Position numbers and translations under genes: made by a program. 64,000 bases of DNA from Chloroflexi bacterium GWB2_49_20 (GTDB lineage Bacteria > Chloroflexota > Anaerolineae > Anaerolineales > Villigracilaceae), in the NCBI GenBank assembly GCA_001796335.1, contig MGMF01000025.1, positions 62,001 to 126,000 of the forward strand. Direction: 5' to 3'. The notes beneath the pieces were generated by a model. That model made no database searches. It was given only the letters and a program-made list of their open reading frames with translations, and was not told the origin of the DNA. Numbering within the stretch: the first letter of the stretch is position 1; every line of letters begins with the position of its first letter. Shown piece after piece: positions 17,911-27,017 of the stretch.

Positions 17911-18005
17911 AGAGCCTAAAGGTTTTTCTCACAATACCACCCCACGACAGCAAAATCACATCTTCTGCCAGGATGCCTTGCCAGTCAAGGAAACCTTTAG
18001 GCTCT
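17911..18005. repeat. Inverted repeat with 65-base spacer after coaX
   Basis: Perfect 15-bp arms, AGAGCCTAAAGGTTT at 17911-17925 and its complement at 17991-18005, start two bases after the coaX stop. The right arm is followed by CATTTTATTG. It could be a long-stem terminator, a small structured RNA or a MITE-like insertion. Confidence 0.6.
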
Positions 18006-18202
18006 CATTTTATTGTGATCCCTGTTCCTGAAGCCATAATCTGAATTCAATGCCAAAATAGAAATTGTTGACCTTGGTTTTTGGGCTGGTGTGAAGTTTC
18101 AAAAGGCAGGGCGAAACGAATGGAATTTGTGTCATTTCCATTTTCTGATCTCCTCTTTGTGCTAAAATGAATCTATCTGCTAGTGGCGCCTGGGAGGGAA
18201 CC

Positions 18203-19528
18203 ATGACCATTGACTATACTCAAAAATCGTACTGGCTGAATGCCTACGGGCCATATTCACCGAATGCACCCGTTGTGGGCAATATCGCTGTAGATGTCGC
18301 CATCATTGGGGGTGGGTTCACTGGTCTTTCAACCGCCTATTTCTTGCGCAAAGCCGAACCGGCGATGAAGGTCGCAGTGCTGGAGGGCGAGGTGGTTGGT
18401 TACGGTGCCAGCGGACGCAACGGCGGGTTTGCCATGACACTATTTGGCCTCGAGCCTGCTGTGACAGCCATGCTGTTCGGAAAACAGCGCACGGTCGAGG
18501 CGCACCATTATTGCGAACGTTCGGTTGACCTGGTGCGCGAACTGATCCGCGAGCACAACATCCAGAGCGATTTTGAATACACTGGATTCCTGCGGCTCGC
18601 GACCACACCCGGCTACGTTAAACGCATCCAGCATGACCTTGAATTGCTCACCAGCCTCGGAGTGACCGGCATCGAATGGATTGACAAGGAGAAAGCCCGC
18701 GCCGAGTTGAACAGTCCCCTGGTCTTGGGGGCGTGGAGCGAAGCGCGTTGCGGGATTTTGGACCCAGCCAAACAGGTGCGTGAATTGAAGCGTATCGCCC
18801 AGGAAGTCGGGGCAGTCGTGTATGAACAATCGCCTGTGACCGAGATCCATCGTGGGGAAAAGTTCACGTTGAAGACCCCTCAGGGCACAGTCACTGCCGA
18901 CAAGATTGTGTTCGCCACGAACGCGTATTCGCATCTCATTCCTGAGATCTGGAACAAGCAGGTGCCTGCCTTTACACACATGGTCATTACTGAGCCATTG
19001 ACCAAAGCGCAGTTGGATTCAATTGGTTGGAAAAATCGTCAGGGACTCGAAGATGCGCGCAACCTCGTTCATTACCTGCGCCTCACCGTGGACAATCGCC
19101 TCGCCATTGGCGGCAGTGACGTAACATTATCCTATGGCCGCGATATGGAACGCGACCTGAACGAGAATACCTTCCAACAGCTGGAGAAGGATACCATTGA
19201 ACTGTTTCCCGCCTTGAAAGATGTAAAGTTCACCTTCCGCTGGGGAGGCCCCGTCAGCGTGACTTTGCAAATGGCGCCTGCCATCGGCATGGTCGGCGAC
19301 CAGCGCGCCTGGTATAGTCTCGGCTGTGTGGGGCATGGCGTCGCGCCGACACATCTTAATGGGCAGAATCTGGCCGATTTGTTGCTCGAACGTAAAACCG
19401 ATCTGACCTCAATCTGGTTTGTCAACCGCAAACCTGTTTCATGGCCTCCCGAACCGTTACGCTGGGTAGCTTCGCAGGCTTTGCTTGGTTACCTGCATAC
19501 AGAAGATTGGTGGTATGAGCGCCGCTAG
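18203..19528 (+). CDS. FAD-dependent amine/amino-acid oxidoreductase (DAO family)
   Basis: A 441-aa flavoprotein of the DAO/GlpO-like family, close in pattern to gamma-glutamylputrescine oxidase (PuuB-like). The N-terminal dinucleotide site is [30 protein letters not shown] is the flavin-contacting motif of this subfamily, and the C-terminal [20 protein letters not shown] contacts FAD. I chose ATG 18203 over the in-frame ATG at 18167 because GGGAGG precedes it by about six bases. The substrate is not fixed by sequence, and no polyamine genes flank it. A G/C hairpin about 50 bp after the stop may end transcription. Confidence 0.85.
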   Translation: MTIDYTQKSYWLNAYGPYSPNAPVVGNIAVDVAIIGGGFTGLSTAYFLRKAEPAMKVAVLEGEVVGYGASGRNGGFAMTLFGLEPAVTAMLFGKQRTVEAHHYCERSVDLVRELIREHNIQSDFEYTGFLRLATTPGYVKRIQHDLELLTSLGVTGIEWIDKEKARAELNSPLVLGAWSEARCGILDPAKQVRELKRIAQEVGAVVYEQSPVTEIHRGEKFTLKTPQGTVTADKIVFATNAYSHLIPEIWNKQVPAFTHMVITEPLTKAQLDSIGWKNRQGLEDARNLVHYLRLTVDNRLAIGGSDVTLSYGRDMERDLNENTFQQLEKDTIELFPALKDVKFTFRWGGPVSVTLQMAPAIGMVGDQRAWYSLGCVGHGVAPTHLNGQNLADLLLERKTDLTSIWFVNRKPVSWPPEPLRWVASQALLGYLHTEDWWYERR

Positions 19529-19575
19529 ACCCTGAAGGTTTTCCCGGCTATCGGTTTTTCTAAAATGAAATTCTC

Positions 19576-19609
19576 CTCCCCCAAATTCTGATTTTCGGAT
19601 TTGGGGGAG
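19576..19609 (+). terminator. Hairpin after the FAD oxidoreductase gene
   Basis: Arms CTCCCCCAAAT (19576-19586) and ATTTGGGGGAG (19599-19609) are perfectly complementary with a 12-base loop. No T-run follows, so it may be a repeat-type hairpin and not a true terminator. Confidence 0.5.
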
Positions 19610-19628
19610 GCTGGGGTGGGGGTCAACC

Positions 19629-19806
19629 CGAACAGCCCATACACCAGCCAACGCGTTCAAACCTGACAGGTTTCATCGTGACCTGGGTCAATCGAAAGTT
19701 CTGTGTATCAAATTCGACTCGTAGATCAAACTTCTACGGAAACCTGTCAGGTCTTTTTGTGGACTCGATCTCACGCTGGATCATTTCCTTCTCCTGTGGC
19801 GTCCGG
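19629..19806 (-). pseudogene. Relic of a methylase/restriction-enzyme C-terminal tail split by a 92-bp element
   Basis: On the minus strand, bases 19806-19755 read RTPQEKEMIQREIEST in a frame different from the overlapping membrane gene. This is the helical tail typical of type I/IIG N6-adenine methylases and related enzymes. The palindrome-ended element 19661-19752 follows, then a degraded LVYGLFGLT, which corresponds to the LVYELYGLT motif that normally follows directly. A similar broken cassette lies at 23672-23870. No intact parent gene is in the window. Confidence 0.55.
19661..19752. repeat. 92-bp palindrome-ended element, copy R1
   Basis: The ends are a perfect 14-bp inverted repeat, ACCTGACAGGTTTC (19661-19674) and its complement (19739-19752). 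Each end is itself nearly palindromic. The internal sequence is strongly alike in copies at 23575-23666 and 23748-23838, with matches such as TTTCATCGTGACCTG and ATCAAACTTCTACGGAAA. Size and ends suggest a MITE or REP-like element. Confidence 0.8.
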
Positions 19807-20649
19807 GCGCAGGTAACGGAGGTACGCGATGACAACTACCAAACCGACCAGTGTGAGCACCGCGAATAACGGAACTGCACCCAAAGACGCTGTCGGATCA
19901 CTAAGATGACCAAACACCTGGTCAACCGCGATGCTCGCTGTCTCGATAGTCAGCATCGAGAGCATTAAACCAACGAGGAGATAACCCCAGCTCTTTCGTT
20001 GCCACAACCACACCGCGCCAAGAATGCCAAGAGGGAGTGCAAATCCCAAATCCAGCACATGGACCGGGCTGGTTAGCATGTTCGTTCCATGAAGAAAGCC
20101 TGGTGTCGTGGGCTCAAACATGGCAGGGACAATCTGGGACATCCAGGTGAAGAAAAAGAACACAGAGGTGACTAGAATATAAATTGCAAAAATCCGCACT
20201 GGCAAATTGGTGGCAAACCGGGCGCGCATTTCATCCACATCCACCTGGATTAGTAATGCCACAATTGACCAGAGTGAAAGTGAAAGCGATGCTATATAGA
20301 GCAGGAATAGTGGATTGAAGGCGATGTCAAAGGCAAAAAATACCGAGTTGTAGAGGATATAGCTGAGCGTGCCAGACCAGACAATCTGCGCTTTCCATGA
20401 ACCTCGTGCTGCCAGGATTATCGAGGCTACAAGGATGGGAATGGCAACCATGAGGATTACAACATCAGTACCCTGGGCATTACCAGCGGGCATGGGAGGA
20501 TCACGAAATATCCTCGGGAAAAAGGCGCCGATAGCCGACTTTACCAGGGTCACAACGGCAAGAGTGCCCGATAACCAATAGGCTAAAATCAGATTGGCAG
20601 GTGCATATCTATTGACTTGAATCGGATGAGGGGTGAGCGTTGTTGACAT
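19771..20649 (-). CDS. Polytopic membrane protein of unknown function
   Basis: A 292-aa protein with about eight predicted membrane helices, for example ILAYWLSGTLAVVTLVKSAI, VVILMVAIPILVASIILAA, IFAIYILVTSVFFFF and LFAVLTLVGLVVVIAYL. It has no motif I recognise. A strong ribosome site (AAGGAGGTACT then ATG) marks the start. The last ten codons (from RPDATGEG) overlap, in another frame, the methylase-tail relic. The native C-terminus may therefore have been replaced when that sequence inserted. It is monocistronic; the next gene upstream is the ATP pyrophosphatase. Confidence 0.75.
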   Translation of the reverse strand: MSTTLTPHPIQVNRYAPANLILAYWLSGTLAVVTLVKSAIGAFFPRIFRDPPMPAGNAQGTDVVILMVAIPILVASIILAARGSWKAQIVWSGTLSYILYNSVFFAFDIAFNPLFLLYIASLSLSLWSIVALLIQVDVDEMRARFATNLPVRIFAIYILVTSVFFFFTWMSQIVPAMFEPTTPGFLHGTNMLTSPVHVLDLGFALPLGILGAVWLWQRKSWGYLLVGLMLSMLTIETASIAVDQVFGHLSDPTASLGAVPLFAVLTLVGLVVVIAYLRYLRPDATGEGNDPA

Positions 20650-20800
20650 AGTACCTCCTTATAATCGTTCATTGGAATAAGGTATAAGATCCTGGACCAG
20701 CCTAATGTTCTCAACATTCACCTGCCTGTCCCTGGTGCTCTTCCAGGGGTCCGCTGCACACGGTGTCAGGCCGCCGCTTTTTGAGCAAGACATTTGCTCT

Positions 20801-21466
20801 TTAGTCGGGTATCAAATCACAGTAGCAAAAACGGTTTTCTCGTAAAATGATTTCTCCAGGTATGTATGAAACTCTCTCTTTGAAAATCGGTCCATCGTAC
20901 ACAAAAGAGTGATATTCGCCGTTCTCGCCGCACGCATCAACAGTTGGAGGCAGTTCGGACAGGAATTGCTCATCAATCACTCTACCAACAAATTGCCTGC
21001 CAAGCGTATGGGTGTCAACGCAGGTAGTGATCGCTTTGAAACCCAATGCTGTGAGAGAACGAGCTAGTTCTTGAGTGTCTCTTTTCCAGATAGGGAAAAT
21101 GCCCTGCATACCCAGTGTTGCAAGTTTGTCATCCCGATACTTCCGCAGGTCTTCCAGAAATATGTCTCCAAACACAACGGAGGTAACACCCATATCCTTA
21201 TATTTTGTAAGAACCTGTCCCATATTCGATTCATATTCTTCATTGGACGCATTCTTTGAAATGAACACTTTTTCAAGCGGAAAGCCCAACGAGGCAACTT
21301 GTCGCTCAAGCAGAATTCGCCGAACGCCGTGCATGCTGATTCGGTCATAGTCTTCGGTCACAGTTGTGAGCAAGGCGGATATTTGGTAGTTTTTATTCTT
21401 GAGGATTTCATATAGAGCCAGGGCACTATCTTTTCCGCCACTCCACGAAACGAGTACGCTTTCCAT
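20801..21466 (-). CDS. Dph6-like ATP pyrophosphatase (ATP_bind_4/DUF71)
   Basis: A 221-aa N-type ATP pyrophosphatase. The PP-loop SGGKDS is at residues 9-14 (MESVLVSWSGGKDSALALYE). Other family motifs are the VVFGDIFLEDLRKYRDD block, GIFPIWKRDT, and CGENGEYHSFVYDGP near the C-terminus. Eukaryotic and archaeal relatives amidate diphthine on EF2. Bacteria lack diphthamide, so here it probably makes a related amide or adenylated intermediate; the substrate is unknown. It is complete at normal length, and the start is fixed by the PP-loop. Confidence 0.88.
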   Translation of the reverse strand: MESVLVSWSGGKDSALALYEILKNKNYQISALLTTVTEDYDRISMHGVRRILLERQVASLGFPLEKVFISKNASNEEYESNMGQVLTKYKDMGVTSVVFGDIFLEDLRKYRDDKLATLGMQGIFPIWKRDTQELARSLTALGFKAITTCVDTHTLGRQFVGRVIDEQFLSELPPTVDACGENGEYHSFVYDGPIFKERVSYIPGEIILRENRFCYCDLIPD

Positions 21467-21646
21467 TGTTGTAAACCTTCCTTGTTACAGTAGTTCGTGT
21501 CCTTGCGGAAAAACAGATACACCGTTAAACGGTCCAACATTTGTGTGAGCGGAACGCATAATACCTTATAGACAATCCGTTAAATTAGAATGGGACAATA
21601 AAATTATAGCATAACCACCCATTTCACGAGCTGGAAAACAAACTAT

Positions 21647-21753
21647 CCTCCCCGTGCTTTTCGGGGAGGTGCCCCGCCGCAGGTCCCCGAAGGGGATTGG
21701 GGCGCACCTACGTGTCCCCGTGTTTTTGGGGGGCGTGTGCGCCCTCTTTTTTT
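21647..21753. repeat. Cluster of G/C hairpins between convergent-facing spacers
   Basis: Two hairpins: CCTCCCCGTG...CGGGGAGG (21647-21669), and arms GGGCGCAC (21700-21707) with GTGCGCCC (21737-21744) followed by TCTTTTTTTATT. The second has terminator form on the plus strand, yet no plus-strand gene precedes it. The loop block CGTGTCCCCGTGTTTTTGG recurs almost unchanged at about 23441-23462, so repeat origin is likely. Confidence 0.5.
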
Positions 21754-21829
21754 ATTCCCTTCCCAAAAAACGAAGCAGAACCCCAGATGCAGTGTGAGAT
21801 TATTCTTTCAACAGACCGACTTTCCCAAG

Positions 21830-23158
21830 TCATTCAGCTACTACAACTTGGTTCTTGCCAGCCTTTTTTGCTTTCCTCAATGCAGTATCAGCCTGGTTGA
21901 GCAGGTCAGTCAGAATTGAAGACTTTCCGTTACTGGTAGCGATCCCGATGCTGATCGTAATATTAAGTGAACCATCCGGGGTATTAATAAGCAAATCGCT
22001 AATACTGTGACTAATGCGTTCGGCGACTACACGGCCATCTTTCAGAGTGGCCTCTACAAGTAATATGACAAACTCGTCGCCGCCGAAGCGGCCTATGGAA
22101 TCCTCATTACGTATTTGTTTCTTGCTATTCTCGGCGACAACCTGAAGGGCTTGATCGCCGACCAGGTGACCATGGTTGTCATTTATTTGCTTCAGATCAT
22201 CAAGGTCCAAGATGAGGAGTGTCAGCGGATGTTTGAAGCGTTGAGAACGTTGAAACTCGAACTCTGCCAGATTGAGTATCTGGCGGCGATTATGGAGTCC
22301 TGTCAAGCTGTCGGTATTGGCTAACAGCTCCAACATTTGAGCCTCTTGGAGCAGTTTCTCGCGTTGGATGGTCAGCTCAACTTGGTGACTGATCGCTACT
22401 GCCAACTGTACATCGTGCTGACTAAAGGGCCTGGCGAGGGGATCCGTCTTGTAGGCGTATATAAGAGCGACCACGTCCTGCTCAATTATGACTGGAACAC
22501 ACAAAGCCGAGCAAATCTGGTGCTGAACATCACTGCTTTCAGGTTGCTTATCCTGTGAGCTCAGATCGGGGACGATCACTACCGAATGCAGTTCAATTGC
22601 CTGCCGGGTAATTGAACCTGGTAATTCCAAATCATCCAGCTTGTCGAAATAATCTGCCAGGATCACCCCGGCTTTCTCAGCTCCCATTGCCTGCTGTGTC
22701 AACTCGGCAATTTCCTTCAGCGCTGTATCCAGGTTGAGGATCATGGTCAGCCGGCTGGAAACAACATCCAGGAATACGGCATTTTGATCGATCGATTCAA
22801 GAAGAAGATCACGGGTGAGTGGACGGGTGCCCGAGAGTGCCAAAACAAGGGGTGGGGTGGCACCATTTTCCTGAAAGGTAGCATTGATGACAAATTGGCC
22901 AATACGAATCTGGTCCCCAGACTGAAAAGCATGCGGCTTGGTGATTCGCTCCCGGTTTACATACGTCCCATTGGTGCTTCCCAGGTCATTAATAACAGCA
23001 AGACCATTCTGGCAGTAGATCTCTGCATGCAAGCGCGAGGCAGACTCGTCCGCGATGATAATATCATTATCAGGCTTTCGTCCGAGGGTATTTTTTCCGG
23101 GCTTTACTTCATATTCGATTGGCGCGCTGGAAGGAGAACGAATTATTAATACCCACAT
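21830..23158 (-). CDS. FHA-GAF-GGDEF diguanylate cyclase
   Basis: A 442-aa cytosolic signalling protein. The FHA domain at 1-95 reads phosphothreonine (LGRKPDNDIIIAD, SRLHAEIYC, NDLGSTNGTYVN). The GAF-like domain at about 125-275 has ICSALCVPVIIEQDVVALIY. The GGDEF domain at about 280-440 keeps LTGLHNRRQ, ILDLDDLKQINDNHGH and the intact active site RFGGDEF. An inhibitory I-site RNED lies five residues before GGDEF, so product feedback by c-di-GMP is likely. Expected activity is synthesis of c-di-GMP from GTP, tuned by a phosphorylated partner and a GAF ligand. It is monocistronic, and no kinase gene adjoins. Confidence 0.93.
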   Translation of the reverse strand: MWVLIIRSPSSAPIEYEVKPGKNTLGRKPDNDIIIADESASRLHAEIYCQNGLAVINDLGSTNGTYVNRERITKPHAFQSGDQIRIGQFVINATFQENGATPPLVLALSGTRPLTRDLLLESIDQNAVFLDVVSSRLTMILNLDTALKEIAELTQQAMGAEKAGVILADYFDKLDDLELPGSITRQAIELHSVVIVPDLSSQDKQPESSDVQHQICSALCVPVIIEQDVVALIYAYKTDPLARPFSQHDVQLAVAISHQVELTIQREKLLQEAQMLELLANTDSLTGLHNRRQILNLAEFEFQRSQRFKHPLTLLILDLDDLKQINDNHGHLVGDQALQVVAENSKKQIRNEDSIGRFGGDEFVILLVEATLKDGRVVAERISHSISDLLINTPDGSLNITISIGIATSNGKSSILTDLLNQADTALRKAKKAGKNQVVVAE

Positions 23159-23398
23159 AGTGTTATTCTATTCTCCTGGATAATCTGATAAAATCTTGCT
23201 GAAAGGTAAATATCACGGGGTATGGGCTGCGAATAGGATTATGTAAATTTCCGGGTCAAATATTGCAAAATCTTTTTCTATTATATACCAGTTTTCATAA
23301 GTCACATTAGTAATGTCAGAGGCTGAATAATGCTTTCTCATTGTAAAAAGATGGCTGCTGCCTGGCCCGAGCCCGGTGCCAGTTGACGGTTGGAGGTA

Positions 23399-23428
23399 GG
23401 GGCGGGTCTTGCCTTATCGACCCGCCCC
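23399..23428. repeat. Hairpin repeat GGGGCGGGT...ACCCGCCCC
   Basis: Nine-base perfect arms at 23399-23407 and 23420-23428. A sister hairpin with the same GGTCTTG loop start lies at 33320-33340 inside a transposase relic. This suggests a REP-like family and not a gene terminator. Confidence 0.6.
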
Positions 23429-23547
23429 GTTTTCTGGGGGCGTGTCCCCGTGTTCTTGGGGGTGCCCTTCCGCGATCTTGATTTCATCTTCCGATAATCC
23501 ATACAACTCGTACACCAACTGATCAATCTCCCGCTCCCATTGACTCA
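23414..23547 (-). pseudogene. Relic of a methylase/restriction-enzyme C-terminus
   Basis: The minus strand from ATG 23547 reads MSQWEREIDQLVYELYGL and then SEDEIKIAEG before a low-complexity end. The IDxLVYELYGLxxxEI motif is the hallmark tail of type I/IIG and BREX-like N6-adenine methylases. The catalytic domains are absent. It is a stranded tail beside an R-type element. Confidence 0.6.
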
Positions 23548-23574
23548 TATCTGCTGCGGATTGGACGTATTCAG

Positions 23575-23666
23575 ACCTGACAGGTTTCATCGTGACCTGA
23601 GCCAATCGCAAGTCTGTGAATCATTGTCTACTCGATTGATCAGACTTCTATGGAAACCTGCCAGGT
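23575..23666. repeat. 92-bp palindrome-ended element, copy R2
   Basis: Left end ACCTGACAGGTTTC (23575-23588). The right end GAAACCTGCCAGGT (23653-23666) carries one mismatch to the left. The interior is similar to but more diverged than R1 and R3. Confidence 0.75.
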
Positions 23667-23671
23667 ATTTA

Positions 23672-23740
23672 TCAGGTCTTATTCTCCACGATCCTGATCT
23701 CTTCCTCAGTCAACCCATACAACTAATACACCAGCCGACG
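23672..23740 (-). pseudogene. Second methylase-tail relic with internal stop
   Basis: The minus strand reads LVY-stop-LYGLTEEEIRIVENKT then a stop. It is the same tail motif as the neighbouring relic, with an amber codon in place of the conserved Glu. It lies directly between elements R2 and R3. Confidence 0.55.
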
Positions 23741-23747
23741 CGTTCAA

Positions 23748-23838
23748 ACCTGACAGGTTTCATCGTGACCTGGGTCAATCGTAATTCTGTGAATCAAATT
23801 CGACTTGTTGATCAAACTTCTACGGAAACCTGTCAGGT
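23748..23838. repeat. 91-bp palindrome-ended element, copy R3
   Basis: Ends ACCTGACAGGTTTC (23748-23761) and its perfect complement (23825-23838). The interior is nearly identical to R1. The flanks also match R1: MPKKEMIQSEIEST on one side and the LVYELYGLT relic on the other. The whole cassette has therefore been copied. Confidence 0.8.
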
Positions 23839-24030
23839 CTTTTTGTGGACTCGATCTCGCTCTGGATCATTTCTTTCTTCGGCATCACTAGTTGTGGCAT
23901 TAACCAGTTCAAATAAGGGCAAGTTATCCGCATAACACCGGTATCGAATGAGTTCGATACCGCGACTCATCTGTTTGACAGCATGCTCGTCAAACTTGGA
24001 AAATTCGCCTGGCAAGGTGCGTCGCATACG
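23833..24030 (-). pseudogene. Fragment of a DUF5655-like protein
   Basis: A minus-strand reading with FSKFDEHAVKQMSRGIELIR and then YRCYADNLPLFELVNAT matches, from memory, the middle of 'predicted transport protein'/DUF5655 proteins. It has no start or N-terminal nuclease-like half, and its end runs into the repeat cassette. It lies just after the permease stop. The family call is tentative. Confidence 0.4.
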
Positions 24031-24037
24031 CGCCGGT

Positions 24038-25855
24038 TCAGGAATCCTTTTCGCCGGGTGTGGTCTCTTTGGGCGCACCGCCGAGTTTCGGTTCCGGCTT
24101 ATCGAGATACTGTGCCAGCAGGGAGGGCGCTTCGGGGCGATCCACATGCAAGGCATGGTCATAATCTCCAGCGATGGCAGGCGGTTCGTATCCTACCGGG
24201 CGGTGGACACCGAAGAGTTCGAAGAAGCGAGAGATGCCGATTAGCAAGGTATAACGATATTCCTGCATACGAAGGGATTGCCACTCAACGATGGAAGCCA
24301 TGGCTCCCTGCACACGGGCCTTCTCACGCACTATGCGATGGATGGTGACCGGGTCACGGGCGCCGATGGGCGAGATCAGAACGAGATTGGCGACAACAAT
24401 CAGGATACTAAACGAAATCAGCACCACCCAGCCACCTTCCTGCCATTTGCCAATGATCTGACCAACAAATACAAAACCGGAAAGCAGGGCGGTAAAACCT
24501 GCGGCCAGGCCGCCCCAGCGGCGGGCTTTGCCAGTGAAAGTCGCCAGGATATGCTTGCGGATGGCAAATCCCATCATCATAATAGGCATGAACACGCCAA
24601 TGCCGTAGTAAGGAATTCCCGCCGAAGTTTGACCCTTGATCAGAAAGGCGATGATGGCGGTCACGATGAAACCAATCGTCACTGATCGGGTGAATGTGCC
24701 GCGCGGGTCACGGTAAACGATGATTTCTGGAATCTCGCCCATGGCCACGTCACGCCATTCGGTGGCCTGCAGATCCTGAAAGGCGGTCATGGAGGCTGCG
24801 GCCAGCAGTCCAACCGCCAGGATCTGGTATGCCCAGTAAAGAATATTTCCGCCCGGGATCTGGTCAAACCCGATGAAAGCCAGGTTAGCAATCAGGGATC
24901 GCCCGAGAGTGCCATCATAGACATTGAAGTGGATCGCAAAATAAGCTAGGAAGGTAGTGGTGATGCCTCCATAAAAAAGAAAGGAGGTTTGCACCATGCG
25001 CCCGATGCCTGACTTGCCGCTGTAGAATTCCCAGAGTTTATTCAGGCGAGACATATGCTTCTTGCCCCATCGCACCAGTTGAAAATCTTCATTTTTAATA
25101 AACTGGATGCCGTTAGACATGGCCTCCAAACCGGTCAATGCAACTAAACCCTTCATGGATGAGGTCAGCATATGAAAGGCTGCCTGCCAGATGGTGGCGG
25201 GTTGGATGTTCTCCGGGTAAACCACTGCTGGAACGCCGCGTGTCTTGGCTAAGAAAAGCCCTACAGCCAGCACAATGGTCATCAAAACAAAAATACCTAA
25301 CATGGTGAATACCACCCGGGCCGATTCCCCCCGTCCACGGATGGTCAGGAACCAAGTAATTGCCATCAGAAATATTCCCAACCCGACCCGGATTAGCCAT
25401 TGAATGTTGTACAAATTGCCAATCGAAAGCAACTGGTCAACACCGGAGAGACTCGAAACAACGATCGTAAAGATGTAATCCTGAAGCAACACCACCGCTA
25501 CGATCAGGCTCAACCCAGGCGAAAGGTAGCGCATGGAGGCCGTGTAGGAACCACCGCCTTCATTGAATATACCCAGGGAGTACATATACAGGATCCCGAA
25601 AACCGCATTGGTAAAGGCGATGACCAACACTACGATCCAGGCATATTTCTGGAGGCCATAAGGGTGCAGGGCACTCATCAGTTCACCAGTGGCATAGAAA
25701 TAGGATGTGAAATAATCAACCCCAAACAGTGCCAGGGCAGCCAGCAAACCGATCTGCCCGGCGCCATGGATATTGGCATCTTCCTGTTTTTCACGCGGTG
25801 CCAGGCGCATGACCAGAAAAATGATAACGATAAGAATACCGATTGAAAAGAACAT
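24038..25855 (-). CDS. APC-superfamily permease, KimA-like, probably K+ uptake
   Basis: A 605-aa membrane protein with about 12 helices and a cytosolic C-terminal tail. The first helix pair has GVDYFTSYFYATGELMSAL, and the family glycine turn is GIFNEGGGSYTASMRYL, comparable to YPQGGGAY in KimA and other APC carriers. Length matches KimA-type potassium importers (about 600 aa). The neighbours are a Usp-like protein and a KdpDE-type pair, which also point to potassium. Amino-acid transport remains possible. AAGG precedes the ATG. It is last in a minus-strand run 27665-24038 with 12-41 bp gaps, so likely one operon. Confidence 0.75.
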   Translation of the reverse strand: MFFSIGILIVIIFLVMRLAPREKQEDANIHGAGQIGLLAALALFGVDYFTSYFYATGELMSALHPYGLQKYAWIVVLVIAFTNAVFGILYMYSLGIFNEGGGSYTASMRYLSPGLSLIVAVVLLQDYIFTIVVSSLSGVDQLLSIGNLYNIQWLIRVGLGIFLMAITWFLTIRGRGESARVVFTMLGIFVLMTIVLAVGLFLAKTRGVPAVVYPENIQPATIWQAAFHMLTSSMKGLVALTGLEAMSNGIQFIKNEDFQLVRWGKKHMSRLNKLWEFYSGKSGIGRMVQTSFLFYGGITTTFLAYFAIHFNVYDGTLGRSLIANLAFIGFDQIPGGNILYWAYQILAVGLLAAASMTAFQDLQATEWRDVAMGEIPEIIVYRDPRGTFTRSVTIGFIVTAIIAFLIKGQTSAGIPYYGIGVFMPIMMMGFAIRKHILATFTGKARRWGGLAAGFTALLSGFVFVGQIIGKWQEGGWVVLISFSILIVVANLVLISPIGARDPVTIHRIVREKARVQGAMASIVEWQSLRMQEYRYTLLIGISRFFELFGVHRPVGYEPPAIAGDYDHALHVDRPEAPSLLAQYLDKPEPKLGGAPKETTPGEKDS

Positions 25856-25867
25856 GGGATTACCTTT

Positions 25868-26977
25868 TTAACTTTCGCTTTCAAAAGCATTTTCTAAAAG
25901 ATTTAGCAAATACATCAAATGCTTGCGAGTGGATGGGTTGAAGCGCGTGTCTTGGCTGACTTTCATTGCTTCTTGCCGGACAGCACGGATGACGAAGGCC
26001 GGGACGAACATGATGCGCCCGGCGGGGATCACTTCGATATTCGATTCGTTGATCCGCAGATCCTGGTCGTCGAAATAGGGCAGGCTGAGGCTCAGTCCAC
26101 GGTTCAAACTGCCAGTCTTAGCCCGTTTTTTGATTTGGGTGATGATGTCTTGGGTCTGGTAAATGGCCAGGGCACGTCCCTGGTTGACCAATTGACCGAG
26201 CATTCCATATCTTTTCTTGGAATATTCCGGATCGGTGGAGATGTAGGGGGCCAGGGCGACTGCCTTAAATAACACCTCCATGAATCTCTGCATCGAGCGG
26301 ATGTGCGCATCTGCTTCTTCAAGTGACTTGACCAGCAGTTCACCCTTCTCGCCAAATGCCACCCATTGCGGAAGGTAAAACGCGCGCGCATACGGCACGA
26401 ACGGAACCAGCGCTTTGGCAACCTCTGCTCCCGTCCCATTTTCTTCAATGATGGCATCACTTGCGGCGGTCAACGCTGATTGAATATTCATCTGGTCACT
26501 GGCAGGGATGGAGGCTATGGTCTCCTCTTTGTTGGCTGGCCGGTAGATGACGCCCCGCCCGGCGGGCAGCATGTTGTAGACCATGTGTATAACGGTGGAA
26601 TGTCGTAGCAAACCGGCTGCCACGGAGACTGCCCGGTCGGGAGATTGATCCAGACTGTTGAATGTGTTCCGCAATTCCTTATACAGTTCAATCTTGGTGA
26701 AGCGGTTGATGAAATGACCCGCGGAATGGTTGCGTTGGTACTGGGGAATGGTCACCAGTGCGGGTCGGTCCACATTTTCCAGGGTGCTGACCACCCGGTC
26801 TGGCAGGTTGAAGCGGATCTGCGAATCACCTTCAATAATGGCACCAGCGATCTGCTTCCCCTGCGCCTCAAGAAAGCGCTGGATAATGGCAGGCTGGACA
26901 GAGAACAGTTCTTGTTGGCGCTCGTATTCCTCTGTCAGGTAGACTGGCAGATGATTTTGGTTTATATTGATTGACAT
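25868..26977 (-). CDS. Conserved protein of unknown function in the permease operon
   Basis: A 369-aa soluble protein, mainly helical, with no signal peptide or membrane helix. Recognisable stretches such as MVYNMLPAGRGVIYRPA and EVIPAGRIMFVPAFVIRAVR do not match a family I know. It lies 12 bp upstream of the KimA-like permease and 41 bp after the Usp-like gene. A regulator or cytosolic partner of the transporter is plausible, but that rests only on position. Confidence 0.7.
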   Translation of the reverse strand: MSININQNHLPVYLTEEYERQQELFSVQPAIIQRFLEAQGKQIAGAIIEGDSQIRFNLPDRVVSTLENVDRPALVTIPQYQRNHSAGHFINRFTKIELYKELRNTFNSLDQSPDRAVSVAAGLLRHSTVIHMVYNMLPAGRGVIYRPANKEETIASIPASDQMNIQSALTAASDAIIEENGTGAEVAKALVPFVPYARAFYLPQWVAFGEKGELLVKSLEEADAHIRSMQRFMEVLFKAVALAPYISTDPEYSKKRYGMLGQLVNQGRALAIYQTQDIITQIKKRAKTGSLNRGLSLSLPYFDDQDLRINESNIEVIPAGRIMFVPAFVIRAVRQEAMKVSQDTRFNPSTRKHLMYLLNLLENAFESES

Positions 26978-27017
26978 TCTTACCTACTTAGATCAGATAA
27001 TGAGGAATTTTTGATTG

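Noticed and set aside
17150-17959. 269-codon minus-strand frame across coaX
   Set aside because: Antisense shadow; coaX motifs are all present on the plus strand.
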